DNA of 64,000 nt from Thereva unica. Its lineage: Eukaryota; Arthropoda; Insecta; Diptera; Therevidae. How positions within the stretch are numbered: the first letter of the stretch is position 1; each line of letters opens with the position of its first letter. Positions 20,582-31,583 of this stretch are shown here, piece after piece. A program made the translations under genes and the position numbers. The DNA lies in the NCBI GenBank assembly GCA_949987705.1, contig OX465281.1:154990380-155054379 (forward strand). The letters run 5' to 3'. The notes beneath the pieces are model-generated. The model made no database searches. It saw nothing but the letters and a program-made list of their open reading frames with translations, and was not told where the DNA came from.

Positions 20582-22130
20582 GAATATTTAGAATTAAGTG
20601 AAAAAAATTGTGAAGCCGACGACACCCAATCGCCTACCGATAGCCTTACAGAGGATCTTCTGAATTGGGTAAGCGTGTCCCTCACAGACTCCGAGAAGGG
20701 CCTTACCCTATACAGAGATCAAAAAGACCATACAGTAAGGGAGAAAAAGGAGCTCCTACGAGACACAGCAATGGCAGACGAATACATGAAAGTCGCCAAA
20801 ATAACAGCACAACTGGTCCCATTATTTTCTGGCGGACAAAGTACGACCCTGACGACCGAGCTGCAAATGTTCATATGCTGTTGTCGTAGAGTTCTACACT
20901 GTCTCACAGCAATTGAGAAGGAGGCCTTTATTCAGATTCTCACCACCAGACTTAGAGGCGACGCATATCAGCTAATAGCTTCAAGTCAGCCAGCCAATTT
21001 CGAGGAAGCCGAAAAGCTCAATAATCAGGGATCAATAACCAACACTTATGCCAGTACTTGCTGGCAGCAGGCGATGACGGCCTGGATAATTTAATCCAAA
21101 AGGCCCTGGACATGGAGAGACTCCAGCAAACAACACTGAACATCCATGCCCAGTACGAAAGTCCATCAGCCCTGCCAGTCAAGGTGGGCCAAATATAACC
21201 ACCACCAACCTGTACAATAATCCCTATACGCTGGCTTACAATAATGGTCCTTATACATATCCATCACAGTCAGGCCTAAACGGCTCCACTCCTCTACAAA
21301 CGACACATTCACTCTACTCCGCCCAACATAACGCCGCCGCCGTCATCACTCCGCCCAGTACCACATCACAAGAACTTAACATTCCACCACAAACAACACT
21401 AACGAACTACAATCTCCCCCTGCCCAATACACAACAACCGAGTGTAACAAATATACCAGTCCCTACCACAACTACCACAATACCTCAGGTGACACAATTA
21501 ACGCCAACGCCTAAAAAATCTCAAGGCAATCCGTTGGCAAATGTCACCTGTAGCTATTGTCGAAACAGGGGGCACACATACGCAGATTGTATTAAAAGGA
21601 AGAATACTCCCTATTGCACCATTTGCAGAACGACAAATCACGATGAGCTCACGACCGAACTTTCCTAATAACGGTCGTTTCCCTGAACAGCGCCCCAACA
21701 ACAATAATGGCGGTAGACCTTCACAATATAATAATGGTTATCCTCAAACTAATCAACAACAGTCACTGCCCCGTTCACAGCCGCCACACAATCAAAACCA
21801 GGTAAGTAACAACAATCGCCGAGTATTCAACATACGCCACACATGCGATTTCTGCGGAAGGCGGGGCCACCAGGTAGAACACTGCCGACAAAGGCAGCGA
21901 TGGGAGAGCTCGCAATCGGGAAACTTCCCAGAGTCGGACCAAATACCCCCGGCCCGAAATTAAACACTAACAAAAATCCAAATGGGGGAATTCAGGCCTC
22001 AACTAGTACAAACCCACTAGTAACTCTTCCGCTCGACATAAGCCTCAACGGCAAAACACAACTAGTGGTGGATACAGGCTCTGAGGTTGAAATACTAAAA
22101 AAAATAAGCTTCGACAAAATGTCACCATAA
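20582..22130 (+). pseudogene. Element D gag and protease start, broken
   Basis: The frame through 20675-21094 carries a capsid-like helical domain (QLVPLFSGGQ, then LRGDAYQLIAS). After frameshifts, one knuckle reads CSYCRNRGHTYADC (21551-21592) and a second CDFCGRRGHQVEHC (21845-21886). A retropepsin active site VVDTGSEVEIL lies at about 22066-22098. The start codon is lost with the LTR deletion, and a proline/threonine-rich linker separates capsid and knuckles. Confidence 0.75.
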
Positions 22131-22680
22131 ACCCTTCTCAAAAGTGCTCGCTACAATCGCCATTCGGCAAAGGGAAGACTCTCGGAAGTTTCCAAGGAAA
22201 CTTCAATTTGAAAACTCCAATTCCTTGCACTTTCCAAATAGTGCAGAACATGCCAGAGATTCCCAAAGATGGCCTTCTAGGAAAGGACTTCCTCTCCCAG
22301 CACTGCAACGTTGAGGATCCTAACAAGACCTTACGATTTCCTCGCACGGAAATTAATCCGGAAGAAATTACCATCCCATTACAAACCAAAACCACCAAAC
22401 CGAAACCCAGAGAGCAGCAGGAGCAAACCCAAACCAGGGAGTCTCAGCTCGTAGAAGCCGAGACGACCCCCGGTGGTGTCTCCCAGGTACCCTCTGAGAG
22501 GAATACAAGCTGCAAATCTCAAGATGGGTCAAGGCTAGATAACAACTTTAACGGTTCCGAGACCAATGAAGACCTGAGACAAAAGGTAATCTTAACGGAA
22601 TCTATTTGTATCCCAAGCCGGTCTCAGATGGTGGTACCAATACCATTAAGTTTAGAGGAAGAAATGCTCAAGTAAAGCTC
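22131..22680 (+). pseudogene. Element D protease C-terminal part and linker
   Basis: The frame at 22208-22675 includes DGLLGKDFL, the usual end of a Ty3 retropepsin, followed by a Lys/Thr/Glu-rich linker. It is out of frame with the active-site piece before it and with the pol frame after it. Confidence 0.65.
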
Positions 22681-24017
22681 AAGAGCCCTGAGAGGGAGTA
22701 TTCCTCGCGAATGCTCTCTTACCTTCTGGATACCAAAGAGTATTTGTTGGCCTCCTCAATGCTAACAACTATCCAGTAGCCCTAACGAGTCTAACTCTAA
22801 CGCTCGTCCCCACAAATGGCTACTCTACAATACCACTCAATCCCAACCCTGCAAGTTCTAGGCCAAGGCTCTTTGTCAAGAAAGACAACGGTAAGTGCGG
22901 AAGACCGGTAACCAAAACCGGCACCCCACCCCTCAAAACAAGCCGCAAATGGCAGAAAAAACTAGGGGTCAAATCAAAACGGGGTCACAAGAGCAGTGAC
23001 CAGGAAGCCGCCAACTTACTACAAATCAGACACATATTCCCGGACTACGAAGACCCGGACGACCTAGCGCGTGCACAACGCATTAAAAAAGTTGACGAGG
23101 AACTCAGCCTCGACCACCCACTAACGACCGAAGAGAAGAGGTCCATAAAGGAACTATGTCACGAATACGCAGACATATTCCACTTAAAAGGAGATAAGAT
23201 CACTTATACAGAAGCTATCTCCCATGAAATTCCAATGGTCTATGACCAAATTGTTAACCAAAAAATGTACAGACTGCCCGAAACACAAAGGCAGGTAATT
23301 AACGAACAATTAGAAGAAATGTTGGACAGTGACATAGTCCAACCCAGTAAGAGCCCATGGAACTCACCCTTATTAGTGGTCCCCAAAAAGGCTGGCCCTA
23401 ATGGAGAGAAGAAGTGGCGCGTAGTTGTCGATTTTCGAAAAGTCAACGAAAAAACTATAGGCGACGCATTCCCTCTGCCACGAATCGAGGACATTCGAGG
23501 ACGAGGCACAAACTACGGCCACTATGAGTTCAAACGTATGCCGTTCGGGCTAAAAGGAGCCCCGGCTACGTTCCAACGGCTCATGAACTATGTCCTCATG
23601 GGTCTGCAAGGCCTCGAATGTTTTGTCTACCTGGATGATATCGTCATCTACGGTAAAAACCTTGAGGATCATAATACTAAACTTCGGAGAGTCTTCGACC
23701 GGTTGAGGGAAAATAACCTCAAATTACAACCAGAGAAGTACCAATTCCTCCGAAAAGAAGTTGTTTATTTGGGTCACGTTTGCTCAGAAAAAGGAGCCCT
23801 GCCAGACCCACGCAAAACAGAATGCGTCCAGAAGTTCCCTGCCCCACGGACTATCAGACAAGTGCAATCGTTTTTAGGCCTTGCTAATTACTACCGAAAA
23901 CTCGTCCCAGATTTTTCCAAGATAGTCCGACCCCTAACGAACCTTCTGCGCAAAGGCGTAAAATTTTCTTGGACACCAAAGTGTGAAGACGCATTCCAAC
24001 AAATAAAACATAACTAA
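22681..24017 (+). pseudogene. Element D reverse transcriptase with internal deletion
   Basis: One frame is open from about 22690 to the TAA at 24015-24017. It contains an approach region (MYRLPETQRQVINEQLEEML), KWRVVVDFRKVNEKT, PLPRIEDI, then jumps directly to HYEFKRMPFGL. The roughly 45 residues that should lie between, including the first catalytic Asp, are missing. YLDDIVIYG is present. Polymerase activity is therefore lost. Confidence 0.85.
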
Positions 24018-24301
24018 ATATCCCCTCCACTGCTAATCTATCCAGATTTCGACAAGCCGTTTAACTTAACAACGGATGCGAGCAGTGAGGGAGAAGTAGG
24101 AAAAGACCAGCCTATTGCCTACGCAAGCCGCACTCTAAACAAGGCAGAAGGCAACTACTCCACCATTGAGAAAGAGTTGCTGGCAATAGTATGGGCTGTG
24201 AAAAATTACAGGTGTTATCAATTGGGTCGGAAGTTTACCGTCTACACGGACCATAAACCTCTCAAAGGCGTATTCAACGTCAAAACCCAACTACTCGACT
24301 A
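24018..24301 (+). pseudogene. Element D RNase H remnant
   Basis: After the stop, the same frame continues with LTTDASSEGEVG, PIAYASRTLN, STIEKELLAIVWAV and VYTDHKPL, all characteristic of Ty3 RNase H. It ends at TAG 24300-24302, where a shift moves the connection region into another frame. Confidence 0.8.
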
Positions 24302-25591
24302 GTGAGATTCCATCAAAAGCTGTCGGAATACGACTACACTATCGAGTACAAACCGGGAAAATATAATACAAATGCTGATGCACTCAGCCGTATACCACAA
24401 TTCGCAGAGGAGCCAAAAACCTTCACGGTAAAAGCTCAAGTTCACCAACCCGGAAAACACCTCCAAACAAAACAAGGAGAGGCGCCCAAGCAATGCAACA
24501 TTATCACAAGGGCACAGGCGCAAAAGCAGAAAGACGACGAAAAGGACAAAAGAACTACGTCTCTAGAAGCGCCCCACTCAGAGGAAGGGCCGGAACCGCC
24601 TGAGATCGAAGATGAAACAACAGAAGACCATCCCAAAGACGACAACCTCAAAGGGAAGAAGAAAGTTGAGGTCATCACAAACCAGGAGGAGATAAATATA
24701 ATTCTAAAAGATTACCACGACTCCCCCTTCGGTGGACACCAGGGAGTCGTGAAGACCTACAACCGCATTCGCCAAAAATATTGGTGGAGACGTATGTTCC
24801 GCGATATCTCTCGCTATATAAGAAGGTGCAAGAAATGCCAAACCATGAAGGCCTCAAGACAATTCCGAATGCCCATGGTTATCACGGACATAACTGAAAA
24901 ACCCTTCGATAAAGTCTATTTAGACATAGCAGGCCCCTTGGAAGAAACACATTCGGGAAACAAGTACATCCTAACCTTCCAGGATAACCTAACAAAATTT
25001 GTCGACTGGTATGCCATTCCCAATGGGGAAGCTCAAACGGTAGCACAAATTGTCCCTCAGTCCAATGGAGCATTAGAACGCACACACAGACCATTAATAG
25101 AATACTTGCTCACCCTCGTTGACGAAAGCCCCAAAAACTGGGACAATTTCATTCGGACAGCAGCATTCGTGTACAACATCAGTATACACGAGGGGACTAA
25201 ACTAACCCCCATGAACTGCCTTTACGGCTTCACAGCCGACGTCCCATCCAATCTAAAACGAGAACCGTAGCCTATATACAACAACGAAAGTTATTATCAC
25301 CAACTCCGATACAAGTTACAAAAATCTTACGCATTGGCACGCAAGAATCTACTAACCAGCAAAAACCGCTCCAAAAGATACTATGATGGGAAGGCTCGGC
25401 CTCTAACACTACACATAGGAGACAAGGTCCTTCTACACAACGAGGCAGCCAAGAACAAATTGTCCCAAATATCGATAGGACCCTACACAGAGACCGCTGT
25501 CCCAAGCCCAGTAAACTCCACAATTAAGATAAATAAGAAGCAAGTAACGGTTCACAGCAACCGTCTAAAACCGTTCCATGAAACACATTAG
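24302..25591 (+). pseudogene. Element D integrase with internal deletion
   Basis: 24302-25270 carries the tether (YTIEYKPGKYNTNADALSRI), an HHCC finger (HQGVVKTYNRIRQKYWWRRM then CKKCQ) and the first catalytic Asp (VYLDIAGPL). The second Asp region is missing: AIPNGEAQTVAQ joins directly to VPQSNGALERTHR, which keeps the Glu. The C-terminal part continues at 25334-25591 (RYYDGKARPLTLHIGDKVLL). Strand transfer activity is lost. Confidence 0.85.
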
Positions 25592-25906
25592 GCGCGATAA
25601 AACGGGGCCCGCTTACAACAATACGCACTCCTAACGTTCAGATGTCAGAACATTAAACTAAAGAGATCGCACAGGACCAAACTTTACCAAAATACAATCC
25701 CAGACGAACCTCGTACTAGCAAGCCCCAACTCATGTCTTCATATCCCAAACACGGGCAAACCAGACCTAGCTTCCTGTTAACACATTTGCAATATATTTG
25801 CTTTTATCTCCACTTTTATGAGAATCATATTATGTACTTTCATCTCCTAATCAAAGCTCCCTTTACATACAACTTCACACTCTTTTTGGTTTTCCATTCA
25901 CCCTTA
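25592..25906 (+). other. 3' untranslated region of element D (first part)
   Basis: No coding signal was recognised. The region ends at the TA (25905-25906) into which element E inserted and continues at 28216. Confidence 0.6.
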
Positions 25907-28213
25907 GTCCATTCAAAACGCGCGTTATGGTGTTCCAAAATAACACCGTTAAGAAAATCGAACCCTAAACGTTTTTGGGGTCGCTGATCACGAAAATCGA
26001 GGTCCCGCGGTCCCAAAATTAGGGCGTCACCCCTAAAAATGCAAAAAACACCCCTTTTTAGGGGGTTTTCGCGATTATTTCAGTAATAATGAAAACTAAT
26101 GCGATGAAATGCACTTTTTTTAATATTTATTTGCGAAGGTGGTTGATTTATACTAACTTAAGGCGAACTTAATGGTAAGGGGTACTCCTAAAGGGTTGAA
26201 AGTACCCCTAAATTAGCGAAAAATGGCAAAAATTGTAAAAAAAATTTTTTTCCCAAGTTTATGCTTCAAATCGAAAATCGAGGTCCCGCGGTCCTAAAAC
26301 ATGGGCGTCCCCCCTAAAAATGCAAAAAACACCCCTTTTTAGAGGGGTTTCGCGATTATTTCAATAATAATGAAAACTAATGCGATGAAATGCACTTTTT
26401 TTTTAATATTTATTTGTGAAGGTGGTTGATTTGTACTAAATTAAGGCGAACTTTATGATAAGGGGTAGTCCTAAATGGCTGAAACTACCCCTAAATTGGC
26501 GAAACATAATAAGGTGGATATAAAAGAAAGAAAAAAAAATATAAAAAGCAAACATAAGCTTAAAATTAAAAATTACAAATAAAATGGAAATTAAAATACT
26601 AAAATAGAATTAAAGAATTAAAAATTAAAAATGAGATAGAAGTGGGAGAGGAAACAGAGATAGAGAAAGCTAGGAAGAAAAGGAGGAAGAAGATAGAAAG
26701 AGATATGCATGTTTTCTAAAAGTTGTGGCTGTGCTCATTCGCTGTATATGAATTGGAAGACTATTCCAGATTCTCAGGGTATACACAAAGAAGGAACGGC
26801 TACCAATTAGGGAAATATGAGCAGGAATCAGAAATTTGATGGATCTCAGGGATTGCAAAGGAAAGAGGAAATCAGAAAGATAGCAGGGACTTTTGGTATA
26901 AAAAACTTTATGCAAGAGAAGCAAGGCCATGAGATCAAGGAACTGAAAAAGGTCACAACCCAGTAAAGAATTTTGGACACCCGACACATGTTCAGATCTT
27001 CTCATATGAAAAATAAACCTGAGGCAATCATTAAATGCTACTTTGAGACGACAACGGCAGGATGAATCGAAAGAAGTATACACCAGCGAGCCGTAAAGGA
27101 AATGAGGAACAACAAGAGATTTTATAAGTTTGGCTCGAATATGTGAGGATAACAGATTGCCATGTAGCCACAGTTTACGAAGAGTACCATAGATCTTAGA
27201 GAGCATCAAGGAGACATGATTGCAGCAGGAGAGTTTGGAATTCACTACAATACCCAGGTTTTTGGCAGAGTCAACGATTGGAAGAGGAACATTATTAAGT
27301 AACAGAGGTGGGAAAACATGTGAGGGCATCGAGCGACGACTAAGGAAAAGTACTTGCGACTTAGATGGATTTAATTTTAGAAAATTTCTAGAACTCCATT
27401 CGTTTATTTGAGACAAGGTGCTATTGAGTTCAGAGACAAAGAGTTCAATTTGGTCAGGAGGACAAGAGATATATAGCTGGAGATCATCAGCATATAGATG
27501 AAAGAAGCAGCGACGGATAACATATATATTTTTTATTTTTTTTTCTCTTTAGGGGTGGTTTAACCTCTGTACAAAGGGGTTTATAGTGAAAGGTTCCAAA
27601 TGTTGTAATGATTACAAATGAAAAATAAAATTTAAATGTAAAACAATAAATTTTAATTTGTTTCAATTACAATTTTAATGTGGGGGTAGTTGTACCCCCT
27701 TAAGAGTTGAAAAAATTAATTTTTTTGCTAATAATACCTTTTGACCCAAATTTCAAACAAAAAGCAAAAAAAAAATTTGCAATGTAGTTTTAACCCCTTA
27801 AGGGTTGAATATAATTCATTTTTGCCTGACAGTACGCCAACAATCGAATTTGAAGCATAAACTTGAAAAAACAAAACTGTTTACATTTTTTGCCATTTTT
27901 GGCCGATTTAGGGGTAGTTTCAACCCTTTAGGACTACCCCTTACCATAAAGTTCGCCTTAATTTAGTATAAATCAACCACCTTAGCAAATAAATATTAAA
28001 AAAAGTGCATTTCATCGCATTAGTTTTCATTATTACTGAAATAATCGCGAAAACCCCCTAAAAAGGGGTGTTTTTTGCATTTTTAGGGGGGACGCCCATG
28101 TTTTAGGACCGCGGGACCTCGATTTTCGTGATCAGCGAACCCAAAGACCTTTGGGGTTCGATTTTCTTAACGGTGTTATTTTGGAACACCCCCCCCCCGC
28201 GTTTTGAATGGAC
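25907..28213. mobile_element. Element E: TA-flanked element with long terminal inverted repeats
   Basis: The ends read GTCCATTCAAAACGCG inward on both strands and are flanked by TA (25905-25906 and 28214-28215). Inverted similarity extends for several hundred bases (GGTGTTCCAAAATAACACC and GAGGTCCCGCGGTCC occur at both ends). The left side carries a second, direct copy of this block about 281 bp further in. A TA duplication suggests the Tc1/mariner-like group, but no transposase is present, so it is non-autonomous and class assignment is tentative. A minus-strand LINE fragment is inserted in the middle. Confidence 0.7.
26520..27530 (-). pseudogene. 5'-truncated LINE fragment (reverse transcriptase end) in element E
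   Basis: The minus-strand frame, open from about 27530 to 26670, begins in the catalytic motif (FHLYADDLQLYIS) and continues through the thumb and C-terminal region typical of CR1/Jockey-group ORF2 (INEWSSRNFLKLNPSKSQVL, LGIVVNSKLSC, LVVPHFLYGSLVY). Everything upstream of the motif is absent, as expected for aborted reverse transcription. It resembles LINE G in this window but is not identical. The 3' end is adenine-rich on the minus strand. Confidence 0.8.
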
Positions 28214-28215
28214 TA

Positions 28216-28292
28216 CCTCCTCACCTTTATAATCTTCAAGTACGAGAATCGCTCTACTCCGTAGCGATTCTCTTGCTTCAGGGGGGAAGGAA
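28216..28292 (+). other. End of element D 3' UTR with polypurine tract
   Basis: AGGGGGGAAGGAA (28280-28292) directly precedes the LTR start TGTTATG and is a good polypurine tract for plus-strand priming. Confidence 0.75.
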
Positions 28293-28760
28293 TGTTATGC
28301 AGAAATTTTGAGCCGCCCTCAAAATTATTCAAGTTCCAATATAAATCTCCAAAACTATTTCTAAAGATCTAAAAACCTTGAACCAAGGAATGTTATGTAC
28401 AAAAAAAAAGTGCACGGGACCGGTAAACGACTAGTGCACAAGTTCTAAGTGTAACCTGAAACGCCAAAGGAAATTATCAACAAATATTTAGCGCAATTGG
28501 CCTTGCGAAATAAATTAAACGGAAGAAAAAAGCTCGTAAGCAAATTGCGCCAGTTTCAGGCCACTCAAAGAAAAAACTGACGGATGCATTTTTCCGGCCG
28601 GTGACCTGGGCCTTGGGTCAAGCACCAGCAGGTGACTTTTGCACCAAGGTTGAGGGCCCGGAGAAAAAGTGCAACCGGAGGATTTTTAAAATAAAGTATG
28701 GAGAAACTGAGGATCGATCGAATGATCGATCGAAGAGTCTAATTTTGTTCTTCACCGGCG

Positions 28761-29295
28761 CACAGTGGGCGGAAACGATCAAAATTACGCGCGGGGCAGA
28801 AAAAAACGTCCAAATTAAGTCTTTCTTTTTTTTAAATACTCGTTATTATGTCCGCTATCTTGTATCACTGCGGAAATCCAAATTTATAGGGGTAAAAACC
28901 ACCCCTAAAGCGGTCAACCCACCCCCAAGCAGGCTAACCTACCTAACCCTGGGCAGAGCGACTTCTATCAACTTGGTTTATTAACAAATATGCATTCCTT
29001 AAGAACAGACAGGCCCTTACCACAGACCCTTACAACCCTTAAAAAACACCCCTACCAACCCCCAAGCAGGCTAACCTACCTAACCCTGGGCAGAGCAACT
29101 TCTATCAACTGGGTTTCTTAACAAAAATGCATTCCTCAACAAACCCTTTAGGGGTGGTTTTTACCCCTATAAATTTGGATTTCCGCAGTGATACAAGATA
29201 GCGGACATAATAACGAGTATTTAAAAAAAAGAAAGACTTAATTTGGACGTTTTTTTCTGCCCCGCGCGTAATTTTGATCGTTTCCGCCCACTGTG
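28761..29295. mobile_element. Non-autonomous Transib-like element (535 bp)
   Basis: Both ends begin CACAGTGGGCGGAAACG, and the terminal inverted repeats are about 150 bp (28761-28910 and 29146-29295). The flanking 5-bp duplication CGGCG (28756-28760, 29296-29300) is confirmed by uninterrupted copies of the LTR near 16280 and 16490. A CAC-start inverted repeat with a GC-rich 5-bp duplication is typical of Transib (family knowledge). The centre holds a direct repeat of about 137-bp period (28920-29000 versus 29057-29140). There is no transposase. Confidence 0.65.
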
Positions 29296-29794
29296 CGGCG
29301 GCGGGCGCGTCTCCAATCTTTGAGTGTTGTTTTAGCCACCATTCGCGGCGGGCGAAAAAATAGAAAATCTAGAGTTTTGCGCGAAACGGTACAAAGAAAT
29401 TCTCTTCCATATAATATATCCTAATATATGTATATAATATTAAATAGTGAAAATAGTATAATAAAGTTATTCAGTGGTGGTTTCCCTGACATGACCAAAA
29501 GGGTGTGCGCGCGTTGTTGTGCTTCCAAATCTTTGTTAAATGCCCTAGAATAATAGTATACATATATATAAATAAGTTCAACAACGTTACGATAAAAAAA
29601 AAGTGTTTACGGATAAAGGTTAAATAATAACAAATTAATATTGTATTGTATAAAAATACTTCGTTAAATTTAGAAAGAATGTTATTTTCATAGACTTAAA
29701 GGAAAAGTGTTTATATAGTTACCTGACAAAGTAACTACGAGTTTTATATGTGACCAAACATTCTAGTGCCTTAAGTATTTTGTGTAAAAAATAA

Positions 29795-31364
29795 TCTATA
29801 ATATAAAAATGAATCGCTAAATGTGTTGCTAAGCGCAAAACTCGAGAACGGCTGGGCCTATTGGACTAATTTTTTTTTTTCGAATATTCGTTGAACTACG
29901 AGGATGGTTCTTACGGAGAGAAAAATTTAAAAAATTGCCTGAAAAAAACAAAAAAAATACTCCTCTATATTCCCATACAAAAGATTCGTAATAATACTTA
30001 AAAGTGAATTTGTACTTTAATAGCATACCATAAGATTTAAATGTTAGTGGAGGGGTTCCGTGAAAGCAAAACAATTGAGTGACATTAGTATCGTATAGAT
30101 ATTAATGGCAATATTTGTCAATATTTATACGATGGTAACATTGAATCATTGTTTTGTGTGTAATCGATGTTTTGGCGGGGTACCACTTTCTTCACAACCC
30201 CCTCGACATGGGTATCAAATGAAAAGCTATGATAAGTAGAATACAATAAGCAATGTAGTATACAAAATATACCTTTTGACCCATGGCGGCCATCTTAAGA
30301 GGCCGGATTACCACTTCCTTCACAACCCCCTCAACATGGGTATCAAATAAAAGAGTATTATAAGTAGAACGCAATAAGCTGGGACCCGGTACGCCTCGCT
30401 GCACCCATAAGCCAATAGTAAACAATAAAACCACCCACTGACTTAGTATTTTTCGAGATATCAATTTTACACAAATGAAGTGTCTCAAAGAACATGGGTC
30501 TTGCGACGGTAGCCATGGATCGGTATATTGCGGTTGATTGCTTATTGTATTCTACTTATCATACCCTTTCATTTGATACCTATGTCGAGTGGGATATAAA
30601 AAAAGTGGTAATCCGCCCTCTTGAGATGTTCGCCATGGACTGAGTTTACTTTATTGTTTATTGTATTCTATTATCATACCCTTTCATTTGATACCCATGT
30701 CGAGGTGGTTGTGAAGAAAGTGGTAATCCGGCCTCTTGAGAGGCCGCCATGGATCTAACGTATATTGAGTATACCACATTGCTTATTGCGTTCTACTTAT
30801 CATACTCTTTCATTTGATACCCATGTTGAGAGGGTTGTGAAGGAAGTGGTAATCCGGCCTCTTAAGATGGCCGCCATGGATCTAAAGGTATATTTTGTAT
30901 ACTACATTGCTTATTGTATTCTACTTATCATAGCTTTTCATTTGATACCCATGTCGAGGGGGTTGTGAAGAAAGTGGTACCCCGCCAAAACATCGATTAC
31001 AGACAAAACAATGATTCAATGTTACCATTGTATAAATTTTGACAAATATTGCCATTAATATCTATACGATACTAATGTCACTCAATTGTTTTGCTTTCAC
31101 GGAACCCCTCCACTAACATTTAAATCTTATGGTATGCTATTAAAGTACAAATTCACTTTTAAGTATTATTACGAATCTTTTGTATGGGAATATAGAGGAG
31201 TGTTTTTTTTGTTTTTTTCAGGCAATTTTTTAAATTTTTCTCTCCGTAAGAACCATCCTCGTAGTTCAACGAATATTCGAAAAAAAAAAATAGTCCAATA
31301 GGTCCAGCCGTTCTCGAGTTTTGCGCTTAGCAACACATTTAGCGATTCATTTTTATATTATAGA
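29795..31364. repeat. Fold-back structure within the Helitron
   Basis: The left arm 29795-30377 and right arm 30777-31364 are inverted copies, each beginning at its outer edge with a Helitron 5' terminus. A roughly 400-bp loop with further minisatellite units lies between. The arms differ at a modest number of positions. Confidence 0.8.
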
Positions 31365-31386
31365 TCTATAATATAATAATTATAGA

Positions 31387-31583
31387 TCTATAATATAATA
31401 ATGAATCGCTAAATGTGTTGCTAAGCGCAAAACTCGAGAACGGCTGGACCTATTGGACTAATTTTTTTTTTCGAATATTCGTTGAACTACGAGGATGGTT
31501 CTTACGGAGAGAAAAATTTAAAAAATTGCCTGAAAAAAACAAAAAAAAACACTCCTCTATATTCCCATACAAAAGATTCGTAA
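31387..31583 (+). mobile_element. Truncated third Helitron head
   Basis: It starts TCTATAATATAATAATGAA and follows the left arm sequence to AAAGATTCGTAA, where a fourth head starts. In the left arm the same point reads GTAA followed by TAATAC, so the fourth head joins at an A/T step. The rest of this head is missing. Confidence 0.7.

Noticed and set aside
28761..28810. A complete recombination signal (heptamer plus nonamer) in the Transib-like end
   Set aside because: At 12-bp spacing only about four of nine bases fit the nonamer consensus and at 23-bp spacing none worth noting. Only the heptamer is claimed.
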